A stretch of DNA of 64,000 nt from Phoronis australis (Eukaryota; Phoronida; Phoronidae): positions 356,831 through 420,830 of the forward strand of contig NMRA01000148.1 of NCBI GenBank assembly GCA_002633005.1, written 5' to 3'. The notes below the pieces were generated by a model. The model made no database searches. It saw only the letters and a list, made by a program, of their open reading frames with translations, and was not told the DNA's origin. Position numbers and translations under genes: made by a program. Shown piece by piece: positions 54,201-64,000 of the stretch (the stretch's first letter is position 1; each line of letters begins with the position of its first letter).

Positions 54201-57200
54201 CAGATATAATAAAAGCAATAAAAAAGCAATCCAGATCACTGTGTTTGCATTGCCCAACATATTCACAGAACCACACTTGAGGTGTGATGAATTGAACATG
54301 TAGAATTTCTGATTAAAAAAAGACCAAAATTAGCTTTCACAGTATTAAAAGTAAAACATGTTAAGGTGACCAAAAGCACCTACAAAACATAGCAACACCC
54401 CTCTGATTTGCCTAGTTAAACCAAACTCTGCCGCACCATATATAATATACATAGCAACACCACCTTTGATTTGCCTAGATAAACCAAACTCTGACGCACC
54501 ATATATAATATACAGTAATGATACGAGTGAAGATCAACTTTGTAGCTGAGCTCAGAGTCTTGGTGTAATCTTTAACAAAGTTCATACGAACGAGACATAT
54601 CTCATCACAGCTCAAGAGCCAAAGCATTCCACTCACAAGTCTATGCTAGTCACACTATACAACAGACACCTGTCAATCCAACACCAACACACCTGCATTG
54701 CAAAATCTGTCGTTAGGCAACCGACTGCTACGTTGGCTTTTTCACAGTTTTTATCACCCATCTCTTTCTTAACTTGTTTTATATTATTTGGCGTAATCCA
54801 CCCCTCATCATCATCATCATCATCATCCTCTTCTTGACCTTCTTCTTCTTCATCGAATTCTAAACAGTCCTCTGGCATAACACTACCTTCTGTGAATCTG
54901 ATTCTCAAACCCTCATCATTGTTGCTATCACAATTTGTGTGACCTGAGGTCACAGGTGTCACAGAGTTCTCAGATGGGTCGATATTTTCGTCCCCCTTAG
55001 TCCTAAGTTGCCGTGAATTTGATAGAGGTTCACCTGTTTCACAAGTCTCCTTACTGTTATTCACTTCTTGGTCCTCAGCACTTTCTGAAGTTCTGTTTTG
55101 CGATTGGTGCGACTTCTGCAATAAAGGAATTATCAACCCATCTAAGTCACACTACCAGGGCCCACTTCATCAAAGGTTGTTAGTGCAGTTGTAGCCAACA
55201 CGGTGGCATGAATGTTATCGCAACACTCAAAGATGAGTGAAAAAGTTACAAAATTTAATATTTAAACTTAACAACCGCTTTCACAAGCCATGTTAATGAA
55301 CTGTCTGCAAACTGAAGTCTCAGCAACAATTACAACCATTGATAATACAGGACCCTGAATTACAACCACACTTATATGGCCATTATGGTGGACGTGTATA
55401 ATTGCAATAGCAAGCGACGTTTTGTTTTGACATTACACTTGTTGGAAGAAAGAAATCCCAGTTCCCCAAAAGTCGCCATGTCACATACAAGCATGCATGC
55501 TAAGCATTACAGCAAAAAATTTGATGGAGATCAAAATCGAGTGGCAAAAATGGTTAGTGCCAGATTGTGCTTGCCTCCCTCAGGAGGCAAGCCAGTGTGT
55601 GAGATATTGGACGCAAGAGGGAGAAATTTGTCATCACCAAGCCTGCACGACACTCCTAATTTTCTGATCGCACAAAAAAGGCCATTCGGGCAAATTCGGA
55701 TGCAACAGCAGTCATTTGCCGAGTTTGCCAGCTTTTCACTTTACGTATCATATTTCATTATAGGCTCTTGCCAACGAGGTACAACAACCTCAGGTGCTAT
55801 TGGGTGACCGGGCAATTTTGCCTGCAATTTTGCCACGTTGCATTTGGCAAGTTGACAGCATGTTAAGCGTCAAGCCCTGGCATGTTACACCATTTCAAAC
55901 TTATAATATCTATGGCTTTGATGAGGAATATGACATGCGGATATTGAACTTGCTTAATCAAGTCAGGCCTGCAACTTTAATGTAATGGCATTAATTTACA
56001 TAAATACCTTCGCCTTGAGATAAAACCCTGCAATGTCAGAGGCCTTCTCCAAGGGTCTGTTGATAGTGGTGAATTCATTCTGAAAGTGCAGAAATGCAAA
56101 ACCAAATGTCACAAACATAAGACTATTCTTTCCTTTTCAATCCCTGCACTGACGTACATGAAAACCACACAACCCCAATAACTCAAAGGCATCATGAACG
56201 TACTCAATTGACGAGATGACCAAAACAGATACAGTAATTCCATGTGTTTTGCACGGAAATAATTGCCAAAATAGTCATTTTTCCATTTTTCAATGGCTGA
56301 TTACCTTTTTGCATATATAATGTTAACTTCAGCAAATGTCTATGACATCTAAACGCTGCAAGCCAAGATTGTAATAGACTTTTGTGGAAAAATTTAACAA
56401 ATTTCACGCGTCAGCCATACTGTATACCAAGAAAGTGAAGAACTACCGCAATGTAGTGAAGGACTGAATCTTGCACGAAGCAATGCGTAAAGTGTTTGTG
56501 AACACAGCATTCATTATTACAACAGTAGGTGCAATTTTTAGAACAAGGAGACAATGAAGAAGACTTAAATACAGCTGTGCAGAAACAGCAGTCACATTTC
56601 CATACATCAGCGTATGAACTTACTCATCACAAATTGACTTGGCAATATAAATCACTTACACATTATAAATCAATAGACTCTTGCATTGATAGCTTTTTGC
56701 AAAGCGATCTTGAAAATCCGGATGTACGCACACATAATACACTTTACACAACCAGATCTGTCTGTATGTTCCCAGTGTATTATGCTAACTCCCTTAGCTG
56801 CTCAGGTGTCAACAATGTCATGTCACTTATAATCAGACGAACGAGACATAACTCATCATGGCAGCTATGACTTATAAGGTCTTATTACAGTATTCGCAAG
56901 AAAGATCAAGTCACATCTACACTCTACACTCACAGTTATATGTAGACTGCAGTCCATCATACACACCAGTCTCAATATTTTGATGACACAAATCAGATGT
57001 TAAATACCATGAGGATAGAATGTATACCTTTGATCCGCTTTAAAATTTTGCAAGAAAAGTCATAAACGGCGAGAATAATATAGAACTTGCATGATTTAAA
57101 TTCAGATCGACTTACCAACTTAGCAAACAATTGACACTTTTTCCTGCCTTGTTTAATAGTTTGTATCATGGTCTGCTTTTATAATCACCAAGACAACAAA

Positions 57201-60200
57201 AAAAAAAGAGTATTAAAATATTTCCTGTAATTACAGCTGTTCTCACTCTTAAGTTGAGCAACATTGAGATGAACTAAAAACAAATAAATTACAAAACGTC
57301 ACCTCTGATTTCGATGGCAAACGCAAAAAAACGAGAATACATGGATAACTTACAAATTGTTATCTAGCATTACCTTATGCCTTGGCGTCACTCTGATGTG
57401 ATCACTTCCACAAAACTCCTTCTCTAGTTGGAGAGCTAGCGCAATAACCCGAATGTCAGTTGCAGACAGGTTGCGGAAATCTCCCGTCTTCTTAGCAAAA
57501 TCTGTGACTGTAAGAGAGCCACTTTTTACTATTTTCCCATTACCTCCACGATTACACGATGCAGTGCCATCATTGAAAGCTATAGTTTTATTTCACGTTT
57601 TTAGGGAGAACTCTTTGTTTCTGTTCTTTACTACAAGTAATTAAGTGTTAGGACACTGGAGACCAAGTATAGAGTAATTGAAAATATTCACTGCAGCCAA
57701 CTCCCCACAATTTGACGCTTTTGATTGCAGTTTGACAAAACTAGGCCTAACACAGAACAATAATTGACTGTGTAGAATCATCCCTTACACTTTTGATACA
57801 TGGCAATTCCTTGGACAGAAAGTGACTCCGATTTGCAATCAATGAATCAAGGATTAGGTAACTGTCACATGTACACAAGACAGCCATTTGTATTATGGTC
57901 AAAACAATCAGCCAAAGCATGTAACTAATACAAATGAAATGTTTCTCAAGACCACATCCGTCTATTATAGACTACAGGTCATTCACAAAGGCACACAGGC
58001 ATCGAGAATACAAGCCAGGAGCCCATCATTGCAGCAAATAAAACTATACAATAAAACTTGCATAAGTTGGATCCAATCGAGAACGAGATTTCATGCATTA
58101 AGGCAAATTCCTTCTTAACCGAATGGCTGAGAACACACAGTAAAAATGTTGGATTTATAAGTTTTACTACATGACGTTTTTATAACAATGAAAACCAAGA
58201 CCGTTTACAGAATATTAGCATAAAATTACGTCAAGTATGTTATAAATTTTACATCACATACCAGTCTTGACGTTTTCTAAAGATGGCTCTCTAAAGTGAA
58301 GGGTGTACGGCAGAACTTGAAGTCGTTGGCGGGTTGCCTTGTCACGAATTTCGTCAACAACATCTTCGATAGTAAAAATGTTTGTAGCAATAGCCTGAAA
58401 GACAACAATGATTCATAAATACCCAGTCTAGTAAATGACATTTACGTCAAAACATTAGCATTGAGAGAAAATTAGACGATGGACTACACTAGTGGACCTA
58501 AGAAGAACCTCAACTCAACTCAACCACATGAATGAAAAAATCTGCACACTGACAGTATTTTTGTTGTGTGTGTGTAGGGGTTGCTAGGTCCCCACAACCC
58601 AGTCCCTCCCCCCAAGTCTGCCTTAGCATTTGAGTGAAGAGCACACACAATTGTTTCTGTCACTCAAAATAGATCAAAGAGTACCCACATACATACACAC
58701 ACCCTACTGAATAAACCTTGAAATGTTTAGAATCAAGGATATATAGAACTTTACCGACAAGTCTTTGTATTTAGCCGAAGATATACAAAACTAGATTTGA
58801 ACTTGCTAAAAGTACATTTTTTCTGAAAGAAGAAAGCCTTTAGAATTAAATATTTTGTTTTTTACCAATCTGACATTCATTGGGTCCCATTATCATGTCT
58901 CTTTTAGAAAATTTTAACAAAAAAGAATGATACATGGACAGCAAAACAACAGTATCAATAACATGACAAAATTTCATTTCATATCAATGTTAAGTTTAAA
59001 ATATCAAAAACAAATTACACTTTTAACGTGTCGCAGTCACGAGTTTGGGTGCACTCATGACCTGTTAAAATGTCCGCGACCGTTTGTAACTATATGAAAT
59101 CTGTTCCAATACGCAACCTCGTGAAAGAAGAACAGTTGATTGAAGAATTGGCAAGAAAAATAGAAACTGGGCAGCACTGATCGAATATCATGGACCCTGA
59201 TTTAGAGAACCAGGCAATCACTAAACTGCCCCTTTATTTAGAGTATAAAACTGGTTTTCTCTTAATCAGGGTCCATTATATCCAGCTAGTGCCAACTGGC
59301 CAAAAGGTGACGCAATATTTCATGGTGCCGAAAGCCCACCCGAAAGATCCAGCTCCACAACTTCAGCAGCAGAAAAATGGTAGAACGCCAATTTTACCAA
59401 ACACCAGTAATCAATTTAGTTTACTTAAGGAAGAGCGTACTTTATAACGACATTAAATTTGTGTCAGATTTTATTTGGCCAGTTTTTTTTTACCCACATT
59501 GGCACAAAGCTGTATATTTAATATACAGCTTTGTACCAAGGCTACTTCTACTATTCATTATATGCTCGTCAGACAGTACACGCAACAAGGTCATTAGGCA
59601 ACACGTAGCCCCTCGCTTTCTGTACTAATTTCGCCCCGTGTATTTTAAATGGGCGATAGGTGAAATCCGGTCACCGATTAAGAGTTTTCACCTCACCAAA
59701 AATACATTCTACACTAGAAACTATCACTTAAAAAAGCGCTTTCTTTCTTCAGATATCCTTTCTGCTTCTTTCCATATCTTCCATGAAGCATAGCTACAAA
59801 AATTAAGGTGACACTGGAGATGAATTTCAACTCCAATTTTTTGGCCACCACTAGTTTGTAACGCGCGTGCCATAATAACAAAGTATTTCAATTGAGTCAC
59901 CGGAGTTAGGGAAAGACTAGCGCAAGACTGAGCGAAACGAGTTGACACTTGCAAAATAGTACGGAACTTGTTAGATTTGTGTCCCTTAGACTTTTTGTTC
60001 ATCAACAGGCATGATTTCATGTAAATTCCTCAAAATGGCACATGGTGAGAGAACCTCAAGCAAACTACGACAGATTTTCATGGATATGTTCAAGTTCCGT
60101 TGACTAAATTGTATCGAGACACTGTATGTGTTCATTATAACTCAATGTGTAAATATGCATGATTCATTCCATTATATTTGTGTTTTTTGAGATGAATAAC

Positions 60201-62413
60201 TTTTTATGGAGATGTACTATCGCTCTAAACAATTACATCACCCTGAATGTCGCAGACCTACAGGATAGTACATGCCTGCGGCATTCAGGGTGATGTAATT
60301 GCCTAGGACGACAGTACATCTCCATAAAAAGTTCTTCATTTCAAAATACAGCAAATAAAATCAAATGAAACATGCATATGTGCACACCGAGTTGTAATTA
60401 ACACAAAACATGACTCTGGATTCAATTTAATCAACAGAATTTGAACATATCCATGAAAACATGTCGAAGTTTGCTCGAGTCTCTCTCACCGGGTGCCATT
60501 TTGAGGAAGTTACGTGAATCACGCCTGTTGACGAACAAAAAGTCTAAGGGACACAAATCTTACTAATTTCACCCGATATCTTCCCATGCTATTTCACAAG
60601 TGTCACGCGAAAGGTCACGCACTTCGCTCAGTCTCACCTTAGCCTTTGCCTAACTCACGTAACTCATACTTCGTGGTTATCACACGCACAATGAAAAAGT
60701 TAACGGTGATCACTTCTTCCCAAATACAACAAACGATCGTGTTTTCGATCCTTACTTGTGTGCGCATGTTAGTATAAAACTGAGGTGTGCATAACTGCGA
60801 AAAATAACGATAAAACAAAGTGCTGGTTAGTGCCAAGATAAAAACAGATTTTATTGATTACTGTGTAAGATTGATGTTCAGGATGTGACCTGTGAACATC
60901 TCTATTGTTTCTGACGAGATGATGAATTGTGGGAGTCTGTTCCAGAGTAAAATGGTAGATGGAAAGAAAGAGTTTGCATAGTACGGTACCGTACGCAGTG
61001 TAGATGTATGATCTCTCAAAGGTATCAGAGTGGGAATTATGTGATCTGGAAATATGTAGGAGTGGAAGGTATGAGTGGGGAATACCAACCAGGTTATGTA
61101 CGGTCTTGTACAAGAGGGACAGTTTATTTTGAATTCGTCTTTCCAGAACAGTGGAGTTGAAAGTCTTCGCCAAAGTCACCTTAATGGTAATAGCTATGCT
61201 TCATTGAAGACGTGCAGATGCAGAAAGGGTCACTGAAGAAAGTAAGCGCTTCTTTATGTGACAGGTTTAAGTAAAGTGTAGAATGTAGTTTTGACGATTC
61301 AGATTTCACCTACCGCCCGTTTAAAATACACGAGATGAAATTAGTACAGAAGGGAAGTATGGAGCCCCTAACCAGCCAAGCGAGGGTGTACGTGTTGCCT
61401 ACTATCGCCCTAGGCAACATATAGCCCCTCGGTTGGCCGGTTAGGGTACAGGTGTCCTCAGCTTCTGATCGTCTCCAATACACTATATATTTCCTACAAG
61501 GTACGACACTCCGGACTAAAAATTCAACGGGTACTTCACTTCAGCCATCCATAGCAAACACAAAACTCAATAAATTTTCAAAAAAACAGAGGTTCAACAA
61601 ACCACGTGAGGAATTGTTCTTTCACCCAATACCACTTACAGTGTCCAGCTCCACCGAGTTCGCAACAAATTCGCAGTCAAAGCACAAAAATCTTCCCAAA
61701 AGTCGCAGCGTGCTAGCAAAATGCCTCACAGAAATTGCCAGTTTGCCACGGAAGGCCACGACATCAATAACTCCACACTATGCCAGACCATTTTGTAACC
61801 TTCCGAAGTTCTGTGATGAACCAGCATTAGCAATTGCCATCGATTCGTATCTCTTCAGATTATTCCGTACCCTACTTGACCTTGACTGCATGTAGCATAT
61901 TGCTAATTCGCAGCAACTTTTTGAGATTTTAGTGCTTTGACCGCGAATTTGTTGCGAACTCAGTGGAGCAGGACACTGTAAAAAATGGTTTTCTAGTATT
62001 GGGAGAAAGAACAATTCCTCATGGTTTCATTGAACCAGTTTTGAGTAAATTCAGTTTTGTGTTTGCTATGAACGGCTAAAGTAAAGCACCCGTGGAATTT
62101 CTAGTCCGGAGTTTCAAACATTGTAGTATTTTATATAGTGTATTGGGGACGGTCAGAAGCCGAGGACGTCTGTGGCCAGTGTGGCTGTGGGTTAGGACTA
62201 GGACTACGTAGGGGCTAAAAGGTCCTCGGCAATTAAGTCTCAAACGGGACTTTGTCAACGGATATGTGTCGCGCATAGTAAAATCCACTTGGAATTAATT
62301 GTCACGTAAGTCACACGGAAACATCAGATAAGTATTTCACAAACCTTTAAGTTAGCATTTTTGATAAATCCACCAGAATCCACAACAACGTGTTGCACAT
62401 TGCTGTTCGACAT
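51280..62413 (-). CDS. NOB1: NOB1 orthologue, PIN-domain endonuclease for 18S rRNA 3'-end maturation
   Basis: Exons in transcript order: 62413-62345, 58394-58262, 57501-57374, [optional 57172-57116], 56079-56008, 55115-54693, 53277-53180, 52176-52035, 51543-51280. Without the optional exon the CDS is 1,329 nt (442 aa; human 412). The N-terminal PIN domain is visible: VVVDSGGF with its first acidic residue, EDVVDEIRDKAT, NLSATDIRVIALALQ, then, after the long acidic insertion, GWITPNNIKQ and VGCLTTDFAMQNVLIQMGL. A zinc ribbon follows (RCYGCFK...FCPSCGNQTLQKI) and the conserved tail YSLPAPKGGKHASNP. NOB1 cuts the 20S/18S-E pre-rRNA at site D in cytoplasmic pre-40S particles. Tail-to-tail with ZCCHC14, about 1.8 kb apart. 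Confidence 0.96.
54388..54515. repeat. 62-bp tandem duplication
   Basis: Two copies of a 62-bp unit starting CATAGCAACACC and containing ATTTGCCTAG, AAACCAAACTCTG and CACCATATATAATATA, differing at a few positions. NOB1 intron 6. Confidence 0.9.
54693..55115 (-). CDS. NOB1: NOB1 exon 6: acidic linker and end of PIN domain
   Basis: 141 codons. The first ~85 residues are Ser/Thr/Asn-rich and much longer than in human NOB1. Next comes an acidic tract with seven Asp codons (again mostly GAT), then the strongly conserved EGWITPNNIKQ and GCLTTDFAMQ. This exon accounts for most of the length difference from the human protein. Confidence 0.92.
56255..56450 (+). repeat. Dispersed repeat R1 copy in NOB1 intron
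   Basis: Landmarks in order: ATTGCCAAAATAGTCATTTT, TATGACATCTAAACGC, GTGGAAAAATTTAACAAATT, CGTCAGCCATACTGTATACC, AAGTGAAGAACTACCGCAAT. Antisense to NOB1. Confidence 0.6.
57116..57172 (-). CDS. NOB1: Possible optional 57-nt cassette exon in NOB1
   Basis: Nineteen in-frame codons (starting TMIQTIKQGRKK) between an AG acceptor and a good GTAAGT donor, both phase 0, so it can be included or skipped without a frameshift. The acceptor has a weak pyrimidine tract. Skipping it joins TPRHK to NEFTTINRPLEKA, which aligns better with human NOB1, so constitutive use is doubtful. Confidence 0.3.
59190..59276. repeat. 87-bp hairpin with ATGGACCCTGATT ends
   Basis: Ends ATGGACCCTGATTTAGAGAA and a complementary copy at the right, about 24-bp imperfect arms. 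NOB1 intron 1, upstream of the large palindrome. Confidence 0.7.
59504..59534. repeat. Perfect 14-bp-arm palindrome
   Basis: ACAAAGCTGTATAT, a 3-nt centre (TTA), then its exact reverse complement. In NOB1 intron 1; may be a relic TIR junction. No gene context to suggest a terminator role. Confidence 0.8.
59595..61401. mobile_element. Large palindromic (foldback) element with ~650-bp arms
   Basis: The outer ends are TAGGCAACACGTAGCCCC (left) and its complement ending TTGCCTA at 61401. Matching landmarks in the two arms include AAAAAGCGCTT-type sequence (59733 / ~61245), the segment around GGACACAAATCT (~59980 / ~60550), CATGGATATGTTCAA (~60080 / ~60445) and a centre at about 60250 built on TTACATCACCCTGAAT and its complement. 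The right arm is longer because it contains a LINE fragment (60770-61185). No target-site duplication is evident. Same family as the single-arm element at 63388. In NOB1 intron 1. Confidence 0.75.
60770..61185 (-). mobile_element. LINE C-terminal fragment nested in a large inverted repeat
   Basis: Reads RIQNKLSLLYKTVHNLVGIP (61080-61150) and, in a shifted frame, FFPSTILLWNRLPQFIISSE followed by MFTGHILNINLTQ and a stop (60858-60990). Typical LINE ORF2 C-terminus with one frameshift. It interrupts the right arm of the palindrome 59595-61401, so it arrived after that arm existed. Confidence 0.75.
61449..62172. repeat. Second large inverted repeat (~270-bp arms, ~170-bp loop)
   Basis: Left arm 61449-61725 and right arm 61893-62172 are complementary. 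Shared landmarks are CCAATACACTATAT, CTCCGGACTA, AGCAAACACAAAACT, GAGGAATTGTTCTTTC and GAGTTCGCAACAAATTCGC. In NOB1 intron 1, beginning about 170 bp from exon 1. A partial TIR of the neighbouring family (TAGGCAACATATAGCCCCTC) sits at 61411. The open frame inside is a by-product of the arms. Confidence 0.7.
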
Positions 62414-63387
62414 TTTGTTTTCATGATTTTGAGAACGAGGCACTAGCGTAAAGTGAAGTTTAATTCGTCTTCAAAACAACGAAGGAAATTTTTTTCCGCT
62501 TTTATAATAATTATTAAAAATTAATAAATTCTTCTAATAGTTGAAAGAATGCTCAATTTCTTAAATTAGAGTTTTGGGTTGTTTTTTCAATGATTACCGA
62601 TTATGTTTTTCATCAAGCTAAATGACGTTTCAAAATCACGTGACTATCCTGAGTTATGGTGGATTTGGAAAGGACTTTGAGAAGGAGGAAAAGTTTTTAC
62701 ATTTGAAGCCTTTAAAAATTGTCTTTACTCTGAAGCCATATAGCCCCTTGTGTTTCGTGATCAGGATTACCTTCAAGGTATACGAATGTACGTTATGACA
62801 AAAATACTGGACCTAGAAGTAAATTCCGATTTTGAAATCTGCCCTTGCACTTGCACTTGCAGGCAGTTGCCAGTTCCAATTCAGTTTTGACCAGCTGAGG
62901 ACGGTGAACTTGTTGAGACTCTTCCATCTCATGAACGTGAAAGTAAACCGCATAACCATAGAAATTGTGTTACACGGATTAGTTCAAAATCATCCAAAAA
63001 TTTCTGCACTTAGTTACGTTTACTAAATCGTAATTCAAAGTAAGGGTTCATAGTGAGACAGTATTCGATCTGTCTCAGTGAGTTCTGTCAGCAATATTTT
63101 ATTTGCACTGCTTGCCTGGTAAGTTGTGAAATCACTGGTTTACTGTCATACTCGCCATGTTATCGCCTTCTTTTTATTATGGTGAGACCATGGCAATAAT
63201 CTCCCAGATCAGCTGTTAACAATTGAAAAGAGGCACATTACTTGCTTATTTTAATTTTTGGGTGTCCAGATGCTGAACAGGGTATCCGAATTTCTGATCT
63301 GGCTGTCTTAGACAGAGTGTCTGAATTTGAGTCTGGTTGTCCATTTGGACCACCTGGACACGTGCTAGATGAAAGCTTGATGTGACT
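62414..63387. promoter_or_regulatory. NOB1 upstream region
   Basis: About 970 bp between the NOB1 start codon and the intact MITE at 63388. It must include the NOB1 promoter. I see no TATA box or other specific element and no coding potential. Confidence 0.4.
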
Positions 63388-63876
63388 TAGGCAACACATA
63401 CCCCCTCAGTTGGCCGTTTAGGGGCTACAATACTTCCATTCGCTTTATGTACACATTTTGTTACATATAGTTTAAATGGGTGTTAACCCAAATCCGGCCA
63501 CCGATTTTGAGTTTTCACCTCGTCAAAAATACATTCCACACTTAAAATTATCTCTTAAAAAAGCGCTTACTCTCTTCAGTGGTCCTTTCTACTTCTATGC
63601 ATATCTTCGATGAAGTTTAGTTGTGAGAATTAAGGTGAGTTTGGTGAAGAATTTCAACTCCACTTTTTTGGTTGCCGTTAACTTTTTCACCACGCGCGCG
63701 ATAACTTTAAGTAGGTCAACTGAGTCACGTAAGTTAGGCAAAGGCTAGCGCGAGACTGAGCGAAGCGCGTGACACTATCGTGAGACACTTGCAAGTATTT
63801 TGAAATGAGTAACTTTTTGTGGGGATGTACTATCGCCTCTGTATGCGTGCGGCATCCAGGGGGATGGCATTGCCTA
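63388..63876 (+). mobile_element. Complete 489-bp MITE with perfect 9-bp target-site duplication
   Basis: Starts TAGGCAACACATACCCCC and ends ...GCATTGCCTA (short imperfect TIRs of about 20 bp), bounded on both sides by GATGTGACT (63379-63387 and 63877-63885). Non-coding. Its interior matches each arm of the palindrome 59595-61401. A 9-bp duplication suggests a Mutator-like or related cut-and-paste transposase; the superfamily is inferred only. Confidence 0.85.
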
Positions 63877-64000
63877 GATGTGACTGTGTACAATTAGGAA
63901 TGGTAACTGCTAATGCTAAAAAAAAACTTATCTGCAAACTTAACTTGAGCAGTTGGAGTAATGAAAGTACCGTTAATTTTAGGAATTTTTTGTAAATGTC

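Noticed and set aside
55376-55807. 143-aa frame antisense in a NOB1 intron
   Set aside because: No conserved motif; codon pattern and context look like chance.
59190-59447. 85-aa frame beginning MDPDLENQ
   Set aside because: It starts within a short hairpin repeat and has no recognisable domain.
61452-61895. 147-aa frame in NOB1 intron 1
   Set aside because: Lies on the left arm and loop of an inverted repeat and has no family resemblance.

Overview
The window is animal (metazoan) nuclear DNA. It is AT-rich, with intron-rich genes using canonical GT-AG splice sites, large introns full of decayed retrotransposons and small inverted-repeat DNA elements, and no prokaryotic organisation. The three host genes have clear animal orthologues. 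The repeats suggest a marine or freshwater invertebrate, but I cannot name the species. Single N bases at 10174, 14930 and 18655 look like assembly joins.

Layout. Positions 1-3270 hold a Harbinger-like MITE and a block of ~145-bp modular repeats. From 3271 to 22488 on the minus strand lies a complete 12-exon gene for the kelch protein KLHDC4 (602 aa). Its introns hold a 27-bp minisatellite, LINE relics, TIR elements and a lone THAP-domain exon on the opposite strand. After a 389-bp head-to-head gap, a complete 14-exon ZCCHC14 orthologue (935 aa; PX-like region, SAM domain, CCHC knuckle) runs on the plus strand from 22878 to 46434, with a ~3-kb 3' UTR. Its introns carry a THAP pseudogene, a degenerate LINE, two more modular-repeat blocks, a second MITE copy and a 1,062-codon open retrotransposon fragment. 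Facing it tail-to-tail, NOB1 (18S rRNA 3'-end endonuclease, ~442 aa, 8 firm exons plus one doubtful) occupies 62413 down to 51280. Its first intron holds two large inverted-repeat structures. Upstream of NOB1 is an intact 489-bp MITE with a perfect 9-bp target-site duplication.

The host genes act in separate pathways. NOB1 matures the small ribosomal subunit. ZCCHC14 is an RNA-binding adaptor for mRNA tailing in vertebrates. KLHDC4 is a poorly characterised kelch/DUF4110 protein. They are linked by position rather than by pathway; from memory KLHDC4 and ZCCHC14 are also close neighbours on human 16q24, so the linkage may be ancient.

Most notable: (1) a non-LTR retrotransposon ORF (37610-40798, minus) that fuses reverse transcriptase, a CCHC-like finger and a PD-(D/E)XK-type endonuclease to a C-terminal ubiquitin-specific protease (USP) with intact-looking Cys box, His box and zinc-finger cysteines; (2) a dispersed modular repeat of ~145-bp units in a fixed three-unit order, each unit carrying a CTCF-core-like motif, so every block is a phased array of potential CTCF sites.
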